The notes below the pieces were generated by a model that saw only the letters and a list, made by a program, of their open reading frames with translations, did no database searches and was not told the DNA's origin. The translations under genes and the position numbers were made by a program. 64,000 nt of DNA from Alphaproteobacteria bacterium (GTDB taxonomy: Bacteria; Pseudomonadota; Alphaproteobacteria; Reyranellales; Reyranellaceae): contig JAHBYP010000013.1 of NCBI GenBank assembly GCA_019635875.1, positions 80,849-144,848 of the forward strand, in the 5' to 3' direction. Numbering within the stretch: position 1 is the first letter of the stretch; each line of letters begins with the position of its first letter. This document shows, piece after piece, positions 53,366 to 61,011 of this stretch.

Positions 53366-53947
53366 ATGATCCGTCGGCTCTACGACTGGGTGATCGCCCT
53401 GGCCGGGCATCGCCGGGCGATCCCGGCGATGGGCGTGGTGTCCTTCGCCGAGAGCTCGTTCTTTCCCATCCCGCCCGACGTCATGCTGGTGCCCATGGTG
53501 CTGGCGCGGCGCGACAAGGCCTTCACCATCGCCACCGTCTGCACCGTGGCCTCGGTGCTGGGCGGCCTGCTGGGCTACGCCATCGGCTACTACCTGTTCG
53601 AGACCATCGGCGCCTGGGTGGTGCGGATCTACAGCCTGCAGGGCGCGCTCGAAAACTTCCGCGCCGGCTTCGACGAGTACGGCGTGTGGATCATCCTGAT
53701 CAAGGGCCTGACGCCGATTCCCTACAAGCTGGTGACCATCGCCAGCGGCGCCGCCCATTTCGATCTCTTCACCTTCACCTGGGCCTCGATCGTCACCCGT
53801 GGCGCGCGCTTCTTCCTCGTGGCGTGGCTGCTGTGGCAATTCGGCGAGCCGATCCGCGCCTTCATCGAGAAGCGGCTCACCCTGCTGACCTGGCTGTTCC
53901 TGATCGCGCTGGTCGGCGGCTTCGTCGCCTTCCGCTATCTGTTCTGA
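53366..53947 (+). CDS. DedA/VTT-domain membrane protein (YqaA-like)
   Basis: A 193-residue membrane protein of the VTT (SNARE-associated) family. FAESSFFPIPPDVMLVPMVL holds the family E-x(n)-P-P-D motif in a re-entrant loop; KGLTPIPYKLVTIASGAA is the second signature; two or three further helices follow. DedA proteins act as lipid-carrier scramblases or flippases and affect envelope homeostasis. The start ATG 53366 has GGGGGAAGGG directly ahead, which is the end of a family A repeat. The stop is 2 bp before the MBL gene start. Confidence 0.9.
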   Translation: MIRRLYDWVIALAGHRRAIPAMGVVSFAESSFFPIPPDVMLVPMVLARRDKAFTIATVCTVASVLGGLLGYAIGYYLFETIGAWVVRIYSLQGALENFRAGFDEYGVWIILIKGLTPIPYKLVTIASGAAHFDLFTFTWASIVTRGARFFLVAWLLWQFGEPIRAFIEKRLTLLTWLFLIALVGGFVAFRYLF

Positions 53948-53949
53948 CC

Positions 53950-54780
53950 ATGAAGGTCACGGCGCACCACGCCAACGCGCTGGGCTGCGTCTGCGGCGCC
54001 TGGCGCATATGGGCGCTGAGCGACGGCTATGCCGAGATGCCGGCAACGCTGCTGAAGGAGCCCGACGGGCGCGTGCACGCGCTGCCGTCCTCGCTCGAGC
54101 GGGCGGGCGCGATGCTGCGGCTGTCGGTGAACTGCTTCCTGCTGCAGGGCCCCAATGCTGACGGCATGCTGATCGACTGCGGTGCCGGCGGCAGCTGGGA
54201 TCCGACCATGGGCCATCTCGAGGCGGCGTTGCGGGCGGCCGGCGTCGATGCCGCGTCGATCGCCACCGTGGCGCTCACCCACACCCACAGCGATCACATC
54301 AACGGCCTGCTGACGCCCGATGGCCGCGAGCTCTTCCCGAAGCTCGCGCGCATCGCGATCGCCAAGGACGCCGCGCCGAAATTCCGCGCCGAGAAGAACC
54401 TGCAGCGCTTCCAGCACCTGCTTGTGCCGATCGCCGGCGGCGATCGGCTCGCCGAGGGCGTGAGCGCGGTGGCGATGCCGGGCCACGCGATCGGCCACAT
54501 GGGCTATCGGTTGAGCACCGGCGCCGGCGACATCCTGTTCTGCGGCGACGTGATCCACGTGCACGCCGCGCAGTTCGCGCGGCCGGAGCTCAGCTGGACC
54601 TACGACGACGACCAGGCGATCGCGCGCGCCACGCGCATCGGCCTGCTGCGCGACGCGGCGCAGTCCGGCTCCTGGCTCGCCGGCGCCCATGTCGACTTCC
54701 CCGGCATCGGCCGCATTGCCGCGCAGGGGCAGGGCTTTGCATTCGAGCCCCTGCCTCCCCCCGCTGGCGGGAGAAGGTAG
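53950..54780 (+). CDS. MBL-fold metallo-hydrolase
   Basis: A 276-residue metallo-beta-lactamase-fold hydrolase. The zinc motif THTHSDH (H111, H113, D115, H116) is present, with later ligands in MPGHAIGHMGY and FCGDVIHVH. The substrate is unknown; glyoxalase II-like or lactonase-like roles are possible. It follows the DedA-like gene by two bases. The last ~10 residues (PLPPPAGGRR) and the TAG stop are encoded by a degenerate repeat palindrome (CCTCCCCCCGCTGGCGGG). Confidence 0.88.
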   Translation: MKVTAHHANALGCVCGAWRIWALSDGYAEMPATLLKEPDGRVHALPSSLERAGAMLRLSVNCFLLQGPNADGMLIDCGAGGSWDPTMGHLEAALRAAGVDAASIATVALTHTHSDHINGLLTPDGRELFPKLARIAIAKDAAPKFRAEKNLQRFQHLLVPIAGGDRLAEGVSAVAMPGHAIGHMGYRLSTGAGDILFCGDVIHVHAAQFARPELSWTYDDDQAIARATRIGLLRDAAQSGSWLAGAHVDFPGIGRIAAQGQGFAFEPLPPPAGGRR

Positions 54781-54834
54781 GAAGCGCAGCCGTGCCGACC
54801 TTTGCCACAATCATGGTCTGACATCCGCCCCGCG

Positions 54835-55347
54835 ATGACGATCAGCCAGACACTGCCGATGCCGACCGCCTATCTCGCCCCGCCGCGCGCGGCGATGCTG
54901 ATCCTGCTGGGCAGCGGCGGGTTGCTGCTGGGCGCGCTGGCCTTCCAGTACCTCGGCGAGATGCCGCCCTGCGTGCTGTGCTACTGGCAGCGCTACGGCC
55001 ATATCGCGGCGCTCGGCATCGCCTGGCTGGCGCTGTGGCCGATGCCGCGTGTGGTGCGGCTGGGCGTGCTGACGCTCGCCGGGCTGGCGCTGCTGGCGAC
55101 CGCCGGCATCGCCGCCTATCACGTCGGCGTCGAATGGAAGTGGTGGCCCGGGCCGGACACCTGCACGCCCGGGCGCACCACCCTGGGGCTGAGCCTCGAC
55201 GAGCTCAAGCGGCGCATCATGGGCACGCCGATGGTGCGCTGCGACACCGCGCCGTGGTCGATGCTCGGCCTGTCGATGGCCGGCTGGAACGGCGTCGCCT
55301 CGCTGCTGCTCGGCGTCGGCGCGCTGTCGTTGACGTGGCGGCGATGA
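54835..55347 (+). CDS. dsbB: Disulfide bond formation protein B family
   Basis: A 170-residue membrane protein with four helices. The quinone-linked pair is C46/C49 in PPCVLCYWQRYGH, and the second periplasmic pair is C110 and C136 (DTCTPG, VRCDTAPW). DsbB re-oxidises DsbA and passes electrons to ubiquinone. ATG 54835 is chosen; a TTG-started extension to 54802 is unlikely and ATG 54859 region offers a shorter start. No dsbA is adjacent. Confidence 0.9.
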   Translation: MTISQTLPMPTAYLAPPRAAMLILLGSGGLLLGALAFQYLGEMPPCVLCYWQRYGHIAALGIAWLALWPMPRVVRLGVLTLAGLALLATAGIAAYHVGVEWKWWPGPDTCTPGRTTLGLSLDELKRRIMGTPMVRCDTAPWSMLGLSMAGWNGVASLLLGVGALSLTWRR

Positions 55348-55352
55348 GAGTG

Positions 55353-55474
55353 CCTTCCCCCGGAGGGGGAAGGTGCCCGAAGGGCGGAAGGGGGATGTCG
55401 AAGACGAACAGCGGAGTCCGTCTTCGACATCCCCCATCCGGCGCTGCGCGCCACCTTCCCCCTCCGGGGGAAGG
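55353..55474. repeat. Family A palindromic repeat, copy 9 (P left, Q right)
   Basis: Full element between the DsbB gene and coq7; coq7 has its own AAGGAGGGG ribosome binding site after it. Confidence 0.9.
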
Positions 55475-55486
55475 TAAGGAGGGGCG

Positions 55487-56056
55487 ATGAGCAAGCTCAC
55501 CGGCGAGGGCGCGATGCCCGGCGATCCGACGGCGCGCGACATCGTCGAGCGCGCGATCCGCGTCGACCAGGCCGGCGAGTACGGCGCCGTGCGCATCTAC
55601 GAGGGCCAGCTCGCCGCGCTGCGCGCCACCGGCCGCGCCAGCAGCGAGGCGGCGCGCAAGATCGAGCACATGCTGCGCCAGGAGCGCCAGCACAACGCCG
55701 TCTTCGACCGGCTCCTCGTCGAGCGCCGCGTGCGGCCCACGGCGCTGCAGCCGCTGTGGTCGGTGGCCGGCTTCGCGCTCGGTGCCGCCACCGCGCTGCT
55801 GGGCGAGAAGGCGGCGATGGCCTGCACCGTGGCGGTCGAGGAGACGATCGACCGGCACTACGCCGCGCAGCGCGAGCAGCTCGGCGACGACGAGGCGGCG
55901 CTGCGCGACACGGTCGAGACCTTCCGCAAGGCGGAGCTGGCGCATCGCGACGAGGCGCTCGCCGCCGGTGCCGAGCAGGCCCCGGCCTACGAGCCGCTGA
56001 CCGCCGCCATCCGTGCCGGCTCGCGCCTCGCTATCTGGCTGAGCACGCGGATCTGA
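55487..56056 (+). CDS. coq7: Demethoxyubiquinone hydroxylase (Coq7/CatA family)
   Basis: A 189-residue diiron hydroxylase that adds the last ring hydroxyl in ubiquinone synthesis. Iron ligands fit DQAGEYGAVRIYEGQ, MLRQERQHNAVF, VEETIDRHY and KAELAHRDEAL (the E/E-x-x-H pattern repeated twice). Length is that of the short bacterial form. A GGAGGGG ribosome binding site precedes ATG 55487. Its last 20 codons are present again twice downstream, each followed by a family A repeat. Confidence 0.95.
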   Translation: MSKLTGEGAMPGDPTARDIVERAIRVDQAGEYGAVRIYEGQLAALRATGRASSEAARKIEHMLRQERQHNAVFDRLLVERRVRPTALQPLWSVAGFALGAATALLGEKAAMACTVAVEETIDRHYAAQREQLGDDEAALRDTVETFRKAELAHRDEALAAGAEQAPAYEPLTAAIRAGSRLAIWLSTRI

Positions 56057-56062
56057 ATCTTT

Positions 56063-56184
56063 CCTTCCCCCGGAGGGGGAAGGTGGCGCGCAGCGCCGGA
56101 TGGGGGATGTCGAGGACGAACAGCGGAGTCCGTCTTCGACATCCCCCATCCGCCCTTCGGGCACCTTCCCCCTCCAGGGGAAGG
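56063..56184. repeat. Family A palindromic repeat, copy 10 (Q left, P right)
   Basis: First of three family A copies in the coq7 tail array; right end has CCAGGGG instead of CCGGGGG. Confidence 0.9.
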
Positions 56185-56262
56185 GAGGATCATGCGCTGA
56201 CCGCCGCGATCCGTGCCGGCTCGCGGCTCGCTATCTGGCTGAGCATGCGGATCTGAATCTTT

Positions 56263-56384
56263 CCTTCCCCCGGAGGGGGAAGGTGGCGCGCAGCGCCGGA
56301 TGGGGGATGTCGAAGACGGACAGCGGAGTCCGTCTTCGACATCCCCCTTCCGCCCTTCGGGCACCTTCCCCCTCCGGGGGAAGG
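56263..56384. repeat. Family A palindromic repeat, copy 11 (Q left, P right)
   Basis: Second family A copy in the coq7 tail array, in the same orientation as its neighbours. Confidence 0.9.
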
Positions 56385-56462
56385 GAGGATCATGCGCTGA
56401 CCGCCGCGATCCGCGCCGGCTCGCGCCTCGCCATCTGGCTCGGCACGCGGATCTGAATCTTT

Positions 56463-56584
56463 CCTTCCCCCGGAGGGGGAAGGTGGCGCGCAGCGCCGGA
56501 TGGGGGATGTCAAAGACGAACAGCGCAGTCCGTCTTCGACATCCCCCTTCCGCCCTTCGGGCACCTTCCCCCTCCGGGGGAAGG
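56463..56584. repeat. Family A palindromic repeat, copy 12 (Q left, P right)
   Basis: Third family A copy in the coq7 tail array; it borders the 3' end of the vapC gene on the other strand. Confidence 0.9.
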
Positions 56585-56621
56585 AAAGATCAGGCGCGGG
56601 TCGAAGCGGAGTCGGCGGACA

Positions 56622-57032
56622 TCAGCTCCAGGGATCGACCGGCGACAGGCCGGTGGTCCGGAAATCCGCGACGTTGCGGGTCGCCAGGCGGCCGCCATGC
56701 ACGCGCGCGATCGCGGCGATCATGCCGTCGGGCACCGACATGATCACCCCCTGGCGGGCGGCCTCGCCCATCAGCTCGCCGTAGGCCAGCGCCGCCTCCT
56801 CGTCGAAGGCGTAGATGCGATCGGCGAACCTGCGGCGCCATTCGTTCAGCCCTTCCATCAGGCGGCGGCCGCGCTGGCTGGGCCGGATCTTGTGGATGCC
56901 ATAGGCGATTTCCGCGATGGTCACCGTCGGCAGCGCGAGCTCGGCGTCGTGCTCGATCAGCCATTCGACGACGCGATCGTCCGGTCGCTTGCGCAACGTC
57001 TCGGACACCACGTTGGTGTCGAGGAAGATCAC
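56622..57032 (-). CDS. vapC: PIN-domain toxin, VapC/FitB type
   Basis: A 136-residue PIN-domain ribonuclease. The acidic site is D5 (FLDTNVVSE), E41 (TIAEIAYG), D102 (VPDGMIAAIA) and D123 (NVADF). FitB-like VapC toxins cut tRNA or other RNA and are held by the upstream antitoxin. The start is GTG at 57032, overlapping the antitoxin stop (GTGA). The C-terminal FRTTGLSPVDPW is usual for FitB-like members. Confidence 0.93.
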   Translation of the reverse strand: MIFLDTNVVSETLRKRPDDRVVEWLIEHDAELALPTVTIAEIAYGIHKIRPSQRGRRLMEGLNEWRRRFADRIYAFDEEAALAYGELMGEAARQGVIMSVPDGMIAAIARVHGGRLATRNVADFRTTGLSPVDPWS

Positions 57033-57277
57033 AGATCCAGCCCGCGATGGGGCCGGCGGTGCGCCCGCAGCTCGCGCTCGAGATCGACCTCCGCGCCGTA
57101 GCGCCGCGACAGCCGGCTGAAGAACGCGCGGGCCGTCTCCCTGCCCGATCGTCCGGCCTCGTAGGCCTCGAGCGCGCGCTCGACGACAGCCGCCACGGAG
57201 CGGCGCTCCTGCCGCGCCAGGCGATGGGCGAGCGCGCGCGCCTTGGCGCTGCGCACCGAGAGCTGGGGTTCGGCCAT
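57029..57277 (-). CDS. vapB: VapB-type antitoxin
   Basis: An 82-residue antitoxin. VRSAKARALAHRLARQERRSV and AAVVERALEAYEAG resemble the DNA-binding N-terminus of the Rv0623-like (PSK transcription factor) VapB family, and the C-terminus with FFSRLSRRYGAEVDL would wrap the toxin. It precedes and overlaps vapC by four bases. ATG 57277; it is the first gene of the operon. Confidence 0.85.
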   Translation of the reverse strand: MAEPQLSVRSAKARALAHRLARQERRSVAAVVERALEAYEAGRSGRETARAFFSRLSRRYGAEVDLERELRAHRRPHRGLDL

Positions 57278-57393
57278 CGCTGGAAGCTAGGGGTCGACCG
57301 TGGTGCCGTCAAGATGGCAGCTGCCATCCTGCCGGCACGACGCCTTGCGCAGAGGGGCAAGGCGCGGAGCATCAGCGCAGCGTCTTGCCCTAT

Positions 57394-57430
57394 AGCTTCC
57401 CCCACCCCCCTTAAAGGGGTGGGGGAAGCT
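57394..57430. repeat. C-rich 37-bp palindrome
   Basis: 15-bp perfect arms (AGCTTCCCCCACCCC) with a 7-bp centre CCTTAAA. A strong hairpin different from families A to C. It is located between vapB and the ATPase gene. Confidence 0.85.
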
Positions 57431-57431
57431 G

Positions 57432-57550
57432 GGGGGGATGGCAGGGGGATCGCCGGGGGATCGCCGGCCATCGGAGCCGGGGATCGCCGGGGGGATGGCA
57501 GGCGATGGCTGGGGATCGCCGGGGGATCGGCGAGGGGATCGGATCGCGGA
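57432..57550. repeat. Imperfect direct repeats based on GGGGATCGCCGG
   Basis: The short unit GGGGATCGCCGG and variants (GGGGATGGCAGG, GGGGATCGGCGA) recur about nine times in this stretch. It contains no convincing gene. It occupies the rest of the gap between the vapBC operon and the ATPase gene. Confidence 0.75.
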
Positions 57551-57571
57551 TGGAAGGTACGGCACCGGCGC

Positions 57572-58702
57572 TCACTCCTCGGCGCTTCCGACGCTGACTT
57601 CGCCCGGCAGGCGCGTGTCATGCGGCCGTACATAGAGCCGGCGCTTGCTGGCCGAGCCCAACTCCACCTTGACGATCCTGCCCGCCGCGACCAGGCGCTC
57701 CTGCGCGGCGATCAGCGAATGCCAGTTCCAGCGCCGGCACGCGGCCTGCGCGCGCAGGCGCACCGCCAGCCCGTTGCGGGCATGGCTGTCGGCCGGCACC
57801 AGCACGCCGTCGCCCACCAGCTTGCGCAGGCCGGCGAGCACGGCGTTGTCGATTTCCAGGCGGTCGACGGTGTCGGTGCGCGCGCGCGGCGCCTCGCTCT
57901 GCGGCACGAAGACATGCTCGCGCCAGGTGAGCTTCAGCGCGCTGCCCGACGGGCCGTAGTTGTTCTTCATCAGCTTCAGGATCCGGGCATCGTTGCTCTC
58001 CTCTTCGCTGCCGTCGATGGCGGGGGCGTGCGTCAGGTACAGGCGGCCGCGCACGGTGTTGTGCCAGGCGGTGCTGCCGCTCAGCCCCGAGCCGCTGTTG
58101 AGCCCGGTGAGCGAGGGATGGCCGGTGAGCAGCACGGCGCCGTCGTTGATCAGCGCCAGCCGGCGCAGCGCGGTGAGGAACTGGCGCACCTGCGGGCGGA
58201 TGATCTCGTTGCCCATGAAGGTGTCGGCCACGGTGTCGACGACGATCAGCTGCGCGCCGCTCTCGCGGATCCTGGTCTCGAGCTGGTGGTAGAGCGCGGT
58301 CTCCTCGCCGATGTCGTTGCGGCCGAAGACCATCAGCTCGTTGGCCATGGCGACGCGGCTGACCAGGGTGAGCGCGCCGAGATCGCGCATCTGGCAGCCG
58401 TACCGGGCGTTGATGCGGTCCTGGCGGAAATGCAGCTCGTCGCCGTCGTCCTCGCAGAACAGCGCCAGCACCGGCACCGGCGCCGGCTGCGTCGGGATGC
58501 CGAGGAAGGGCCGGCCCAGCGCCAGCGAGGTGGCGAGCTGCTGCGCCAGCAGCGACTTGCCGACGCCGCCGTCGCCGCTCAGCAGGGTGACGTTGCCGCG
58601 CACCAGCATGTCGGGCACCAGCCAGCGCCGGGGCGGCACCGGCCTGTCCTGCCAGGCGGTCGGATCGATGGTGTCGAAGCGTGCGAGATTGCTGAGTTTC
58701 AT
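57572..58702 (-). CDS. RepA/RecA-like AAA ATPase of mobile-element type
   Basis: A 376-residue ATPase. Walker A is GDGGVGKS (residues 43-50), an acidic motif follows in LFCEDDGDEL, and Walker B is LIVVDTVAD (about 152-160). The N-terminus (PPRRWLVPDMLVRGNVTLLSG) is typical of RepA-like helicase-loader ATPases of phages and plasmids. The C-terminal part has no clear domain except a wing-like RRLYVRP. ATG 58702 overlaps the stop of the primase-like gene (ATGA). The pair looks like a replication module of an integrated element. Confidence 0.85.
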   Translation of the reverse strand: MKLSNLARFDTIDPTAWQDRPVPPRRWLVPDMLVRGNVTLLSGDGGVGKSLLAQQLATSLALGRPFLGIPTQPAPVPVLALFCEDDGDELHFRQDRINARYGCQMRDLGALTLVSRVAMANELMVFGRNDIGEETALYHQLETRIRESGAQLIVVDTVADTFMGNEIIRPQVRQFLTALRRLALINDGAVLLTGHPSLTGLNSGSGLSGSTAWHNTVRGRLYLTHAPAIDGSEEESNDARILKLMKNNYGPSGSALKLTWREHVFVPQSEAPRARTDTVDRLEIDNAVLAGLRKLVGDGVLVPADSHARNGLAVRLRAQAACRRWNWHSLIAAQERLVAAGRIVKVELGSASKRRLYVRPHDTRLPGEVSVGSAEE

Positions 58703-59574
58703 GGTTTGGCCCTTGCCCAGTCGTTGAAATCGCCGAAGCCCCGCGGCGGGCGCTCGATGCGCACCGTGCGGCCCTGCCGGCCGAGCAGCCGCGCCGCCTG
58801 GCGCGCCTGCTTCAGCCCGGTGGCGCCGTCGTCGGCGAAGATCACGACGGCGCGGCAGATCTCGGGCAGCCTGACCTGGCCCAGCCGGTGGGCGCCGAGC
58901 GTCGCCCACACCGGCAGGCTGTAGAGCTCGGCCGCCGACAGCGCCGTCTCGACGCCCTCGGCCAAGCCCATCAGGTCCGCCGGCGGCCGCAGGCGCACCG
59001 CGCCGTCGTCCATCGGCCCCAGCCCGGCCTTGGGCGGATCGAGCGCGGCCTTGCCGCGCCCGTCATCGCAGAGCCACGTGCGCTGGATGGCGATGACCGT
59101 GCCGGCAGGATCCTGCACGGCGGCGATCAGCGCCGGGTGCGCCGTGGGGCGGTGGATGTGATCGTGCCGGGCGAGGAAGCGCAGGCTGTCGGGCAGCGGC
59201 GCCCTGATCCGTCGGCTGCGCAGATAGACCTCGCCCAGCGTGCCGGCGACCGGCACCGCCGCCTGCCAGATCGACAGCGCCCGCCGGCGCTTGCGCAGCG
59301 CCGCCTGGTCCTCGGTCTCCGGCGTCAGCACGGGCTGCACCGGCGGCCGCTCGGCGCGCCCCGGCCACAGGCCACGCTGGCGCAGCGCCGCGATCACGTC
59401 GGTGCCCTTGCAGCCGGCGAAGCAATGCAGCAGCACCCGGCCTTCGGGCGTGCACGTCACCGACAGCGAGGGCGTGCCGTCCTGATGCGCCGGACACCGG
59501 CACATGCCGTGATTCGCCGCCCATCGCCCGCCCAGGGCGGCGACGATGCGGGAGGCGGAGGCAGCGGCGCGCAT
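58699..59574 (-). CDS. Primase-like protein with CHC2-type zinc finger and toprim domain
   Basis: A 291-residue protein. The zinc finger near the N-terminus uses C25, C27 or H30 and C51/C55 (CRCPAHQDGTPSLSV, LLHCFAGCKG), as in DNA primases and P4-like proteins. The toprim domain has the glutamate in LAEGVETALSA and aspartates in VVIFADDGATG. Such small zinc-toprim proteins accompany RepA-like ATPases in prophages. Together with the overlapping ATPase gene they could prime replication of a lost or silent element. Poor ribosome binding site. Confidence 0.85.
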   Translation of the reverse strand: MRAAASASRIVAALGGRWAANHGMCRCPAHQDGTPSLSVTCTPEGRVLLHCFAGCKGTDVIAALRQRGLWPGRAERPPVQPVLTPETEDQAALRKRRRALSIWQAAVPVAGTLGEVYLRSRRIRAPLPDSLRFLARHDHIHRPTAHPALIAAVQDPAGTVIAIQRTWLCDDGRGKAALDPPKAGLGPMDDGAVRLRPPADLMGLAEGVETALSAAELYSLPVWATLGAHRLGQVRLPEICRAVVIFADDGATGLKQARQAARLLGRQGRTVRIERPPRGFGDFNDWARAKP

Positions 59575-59615
59575 GCGGCGGATGTTGCCGCATCGTTCTC
59601 ATCTTGTAAATTTCT

Positions 59616-59728
59616 AATTTTGGCAATACAACACTCCGTGCGGCCCAACGGAGCGCACAGCGATGCCTACCAGATGCAGGGTATCTCAGAGGTCCAGGCA
59701 CTCAACACCGTGTGCGAGTTGCCAAAAT
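59616..59728. promoter_or_regulatory. AT-rich divergent control region with a spaced inverted repeat
   Basis: ATTTTGGCAA (59617-59626) and its exact reverse complement TTGCCAAAAT (59719-59728) are 92 bp apart, one at each side of the gap between the primase gene and the next gene. The left copy lies in an AT-rich patch (59605-59630) that could hold the promoter of the primase-ATPase operon. Confidence 0.45.
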
Positions 59729-59753
59729 GTTCCGGGAGGGATTTCCTCCGGCA

Positions 59754-60332
59754 ATGTCGCGCTCCCACAATCGTCCACCATCGTCGGGGCAATCCCCCAC
59801 CGGTCCAGCCTATCGGGACGATCCCGACGCCCGGATGCGCCATATCCTGCGAAGCATGATCGTCGACGGCGACGCGCGGCGGGTCGTGCAGGCCTATCTG
59901 CGGGCGATGCGCGCCGGCGAGAACGCCGATCAGGTCGCCGTCACCCTGATCGCCGGGTTGCGGCCCGGCCTGACCCTCGCCGAACCTGCCGAGATGCTCG
60001 AGCGCATGCTTGCCTGGATCGCGGCCGAGCACGGCGAGTGGTGGCGCAGGGCACTGCAGCGACCGCCGCCGCTTCACAGCCTCCGCCTGCGCGAGCTCTA
60101 CCGCCGCGGCTGGATCATCCAGGCCAGCTGCGGCCGGCACAGCGAGCCGACGATCAACTTCTCCGTCATTCTGGCCGAGCACCTGATGAACCGGATCGAC
60201 CCGCCGGTGGACGAAGCGCTTGCCAGGCTGCGGTGCCCGAAGTGCCAAATGCGCGTCGACGGTGCCAGGGTGACCAGGCTGCCGGCGTTCGCCGAATCGT
60301 TCCTGGCGCGCGCGACGCGCCATCGCCGCTGA
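59754..60332 (+). CDS. Hypothetical protein with C-terminal CPKC zinc-like motif
   Basis: A protein of about 192 residues with no clear family. It has a basic N-terminal tail, a helical centre (LRSMIVDGDARRVVQAYLRAM, PAEMLERMLAWIAAEHGEWW), a segment LYRRGWIIQASCGRHSEPTINF and a CPKCQM pair near the end. The start is unsure: GTG 59712, ATG 59727 and ATG 59754 are in frame; GGGAGGG before the last could be hidden in a small hairpin GGAGG-GATTT-CCTCC. Divergent from the primase operon, so it may be its regulator, but no DNA-binding motif is plain. Confidence 0.5.
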   Translation: MSRSHNRPPSSGQSPTGPAYRDDPDARMRHILRSMIVDGDARRVVQAYLRAMRAGENADQVAVTLIAGLRPGLTLAEPAEMLERMLAWIAAEHGEWWRRALQRPPPLHSLRLRELYRRGWIIQASCGRHSEPTINFSVILAEHLMNRIDPPVDEALARLRCPKCQMRVDGARVTRLPAFAESFLARATRHRR

Positions 60333-60518
60333 AGCGCCGGCCGATTCGTGCGACTGGGGAGGTGGCGGATGTTCCGGGCTGCAACAGCTGACTTTTCACC
60401 GTGCTGAGCCGCCGCCGGGCCCTGGCACAAAGCGAGCAGCCGCGGCAGATTGGAAGTGTTCACGCAACCTCTGCGAAGCGATGCCGTTAAATTCCTCACG
60501 ATCAGGGGAGCGCAGCCA

Positions 60519-60989
60519 ATGCGGGCGGCGATAGCGCGGATCTTGGCGGCCCCTGAAGCGGGACCACCCGATATCGACGCAGCAGACGGGTCGCCCGTGG
60601 CACGGAACGGCAAGGCGTCGGCTCCCGCAGTCCTGGTGGTCGAGGACGAAGTCATCATCCGGCTGGTCGCAGCCGACGTTCTGCGCGAGTGTGGCTATCG
60701 AGTCCTGGAAGCAAAGACCGGCGAAGAAGCTCAAGCCATCATGGGCGCCGGCGAGCAGGTCGACGTGCTGTTCACCGACATCGACCTCGGTCCCGGAATC
60801 AGCGGAATGGAACTCGCGAGTTGGGTGCGCGAGAATCACCCGAGCGTGCGCATCATTCTCACGTCGGGCGTCGGGCGTATGACGGACGTGGCGCATCTGT
60901 GCGATGCGCCGCCCATGCCCAAGCCCTACGACTACGGCGAGCTGATCCGCCAGGTGAAGAGCCTCATGAGCGCGGCGGAATCGATCTGA
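60519..60989 (+). CDS. Response regulator receiver protein
   Basis: A 156-residue single-domain receiver. VLVVEDEVIIRLVAADVLRE holds the acidic pair, D87 in VLFTDIDLG is the phosphorylation site, IILTSG the switch threonine/serine and MPKPYDY the lysine. There is no output domain, so it likely transfers signals through protein contact, as CheY-like or FixJ-type single receivers do. A GGGGAG ribosome binding site precedes ATG 60519; the frame is open to a TTG at 60450. The kinase is not in the window. Confidence 0.9.
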   Translation: MRAAIARILAAPEAGPPDIDAADGSPVARNGKASAPAVLVVEDEVIIRLVAADVLRECGYRVLEAKTGEEAQAIMGAGEQVDVLFTDIDLGPGISGMELASWVRENHPSVRIILTSGVGRMTDVAHLCDAPPMPKPYDYGELIRQVKSLMSAAESI

Positions 60990-61011
60990 CCCATATCGAG
61001 CAGCTGGTTGT

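Larger units (their letters stand above)
55995..56595. repeat. Three tandem ~200-bp units: coq7 3' end plus family A element
   Basis: Units begin at 55995, 56196 and 56396 (spacing 201 and 200 bp). Each has about 62 bp equal to the last codons, stop and trailing bases of coq7 (GCTGACCGCCGC to ATCTGAATCTTT) and then a family A repeat. Units 2 and 3 differ from the true gene end by several substitutions. Confidence 0.92.

Noticed and set aside
55995..56595. Regular ~200-bp repeats considered as a CRISPR-like array
   Set aside because: Units are long, joined without unique spacers, and derive from coq7 plus a known intergenic repeat; no cas genes are present.
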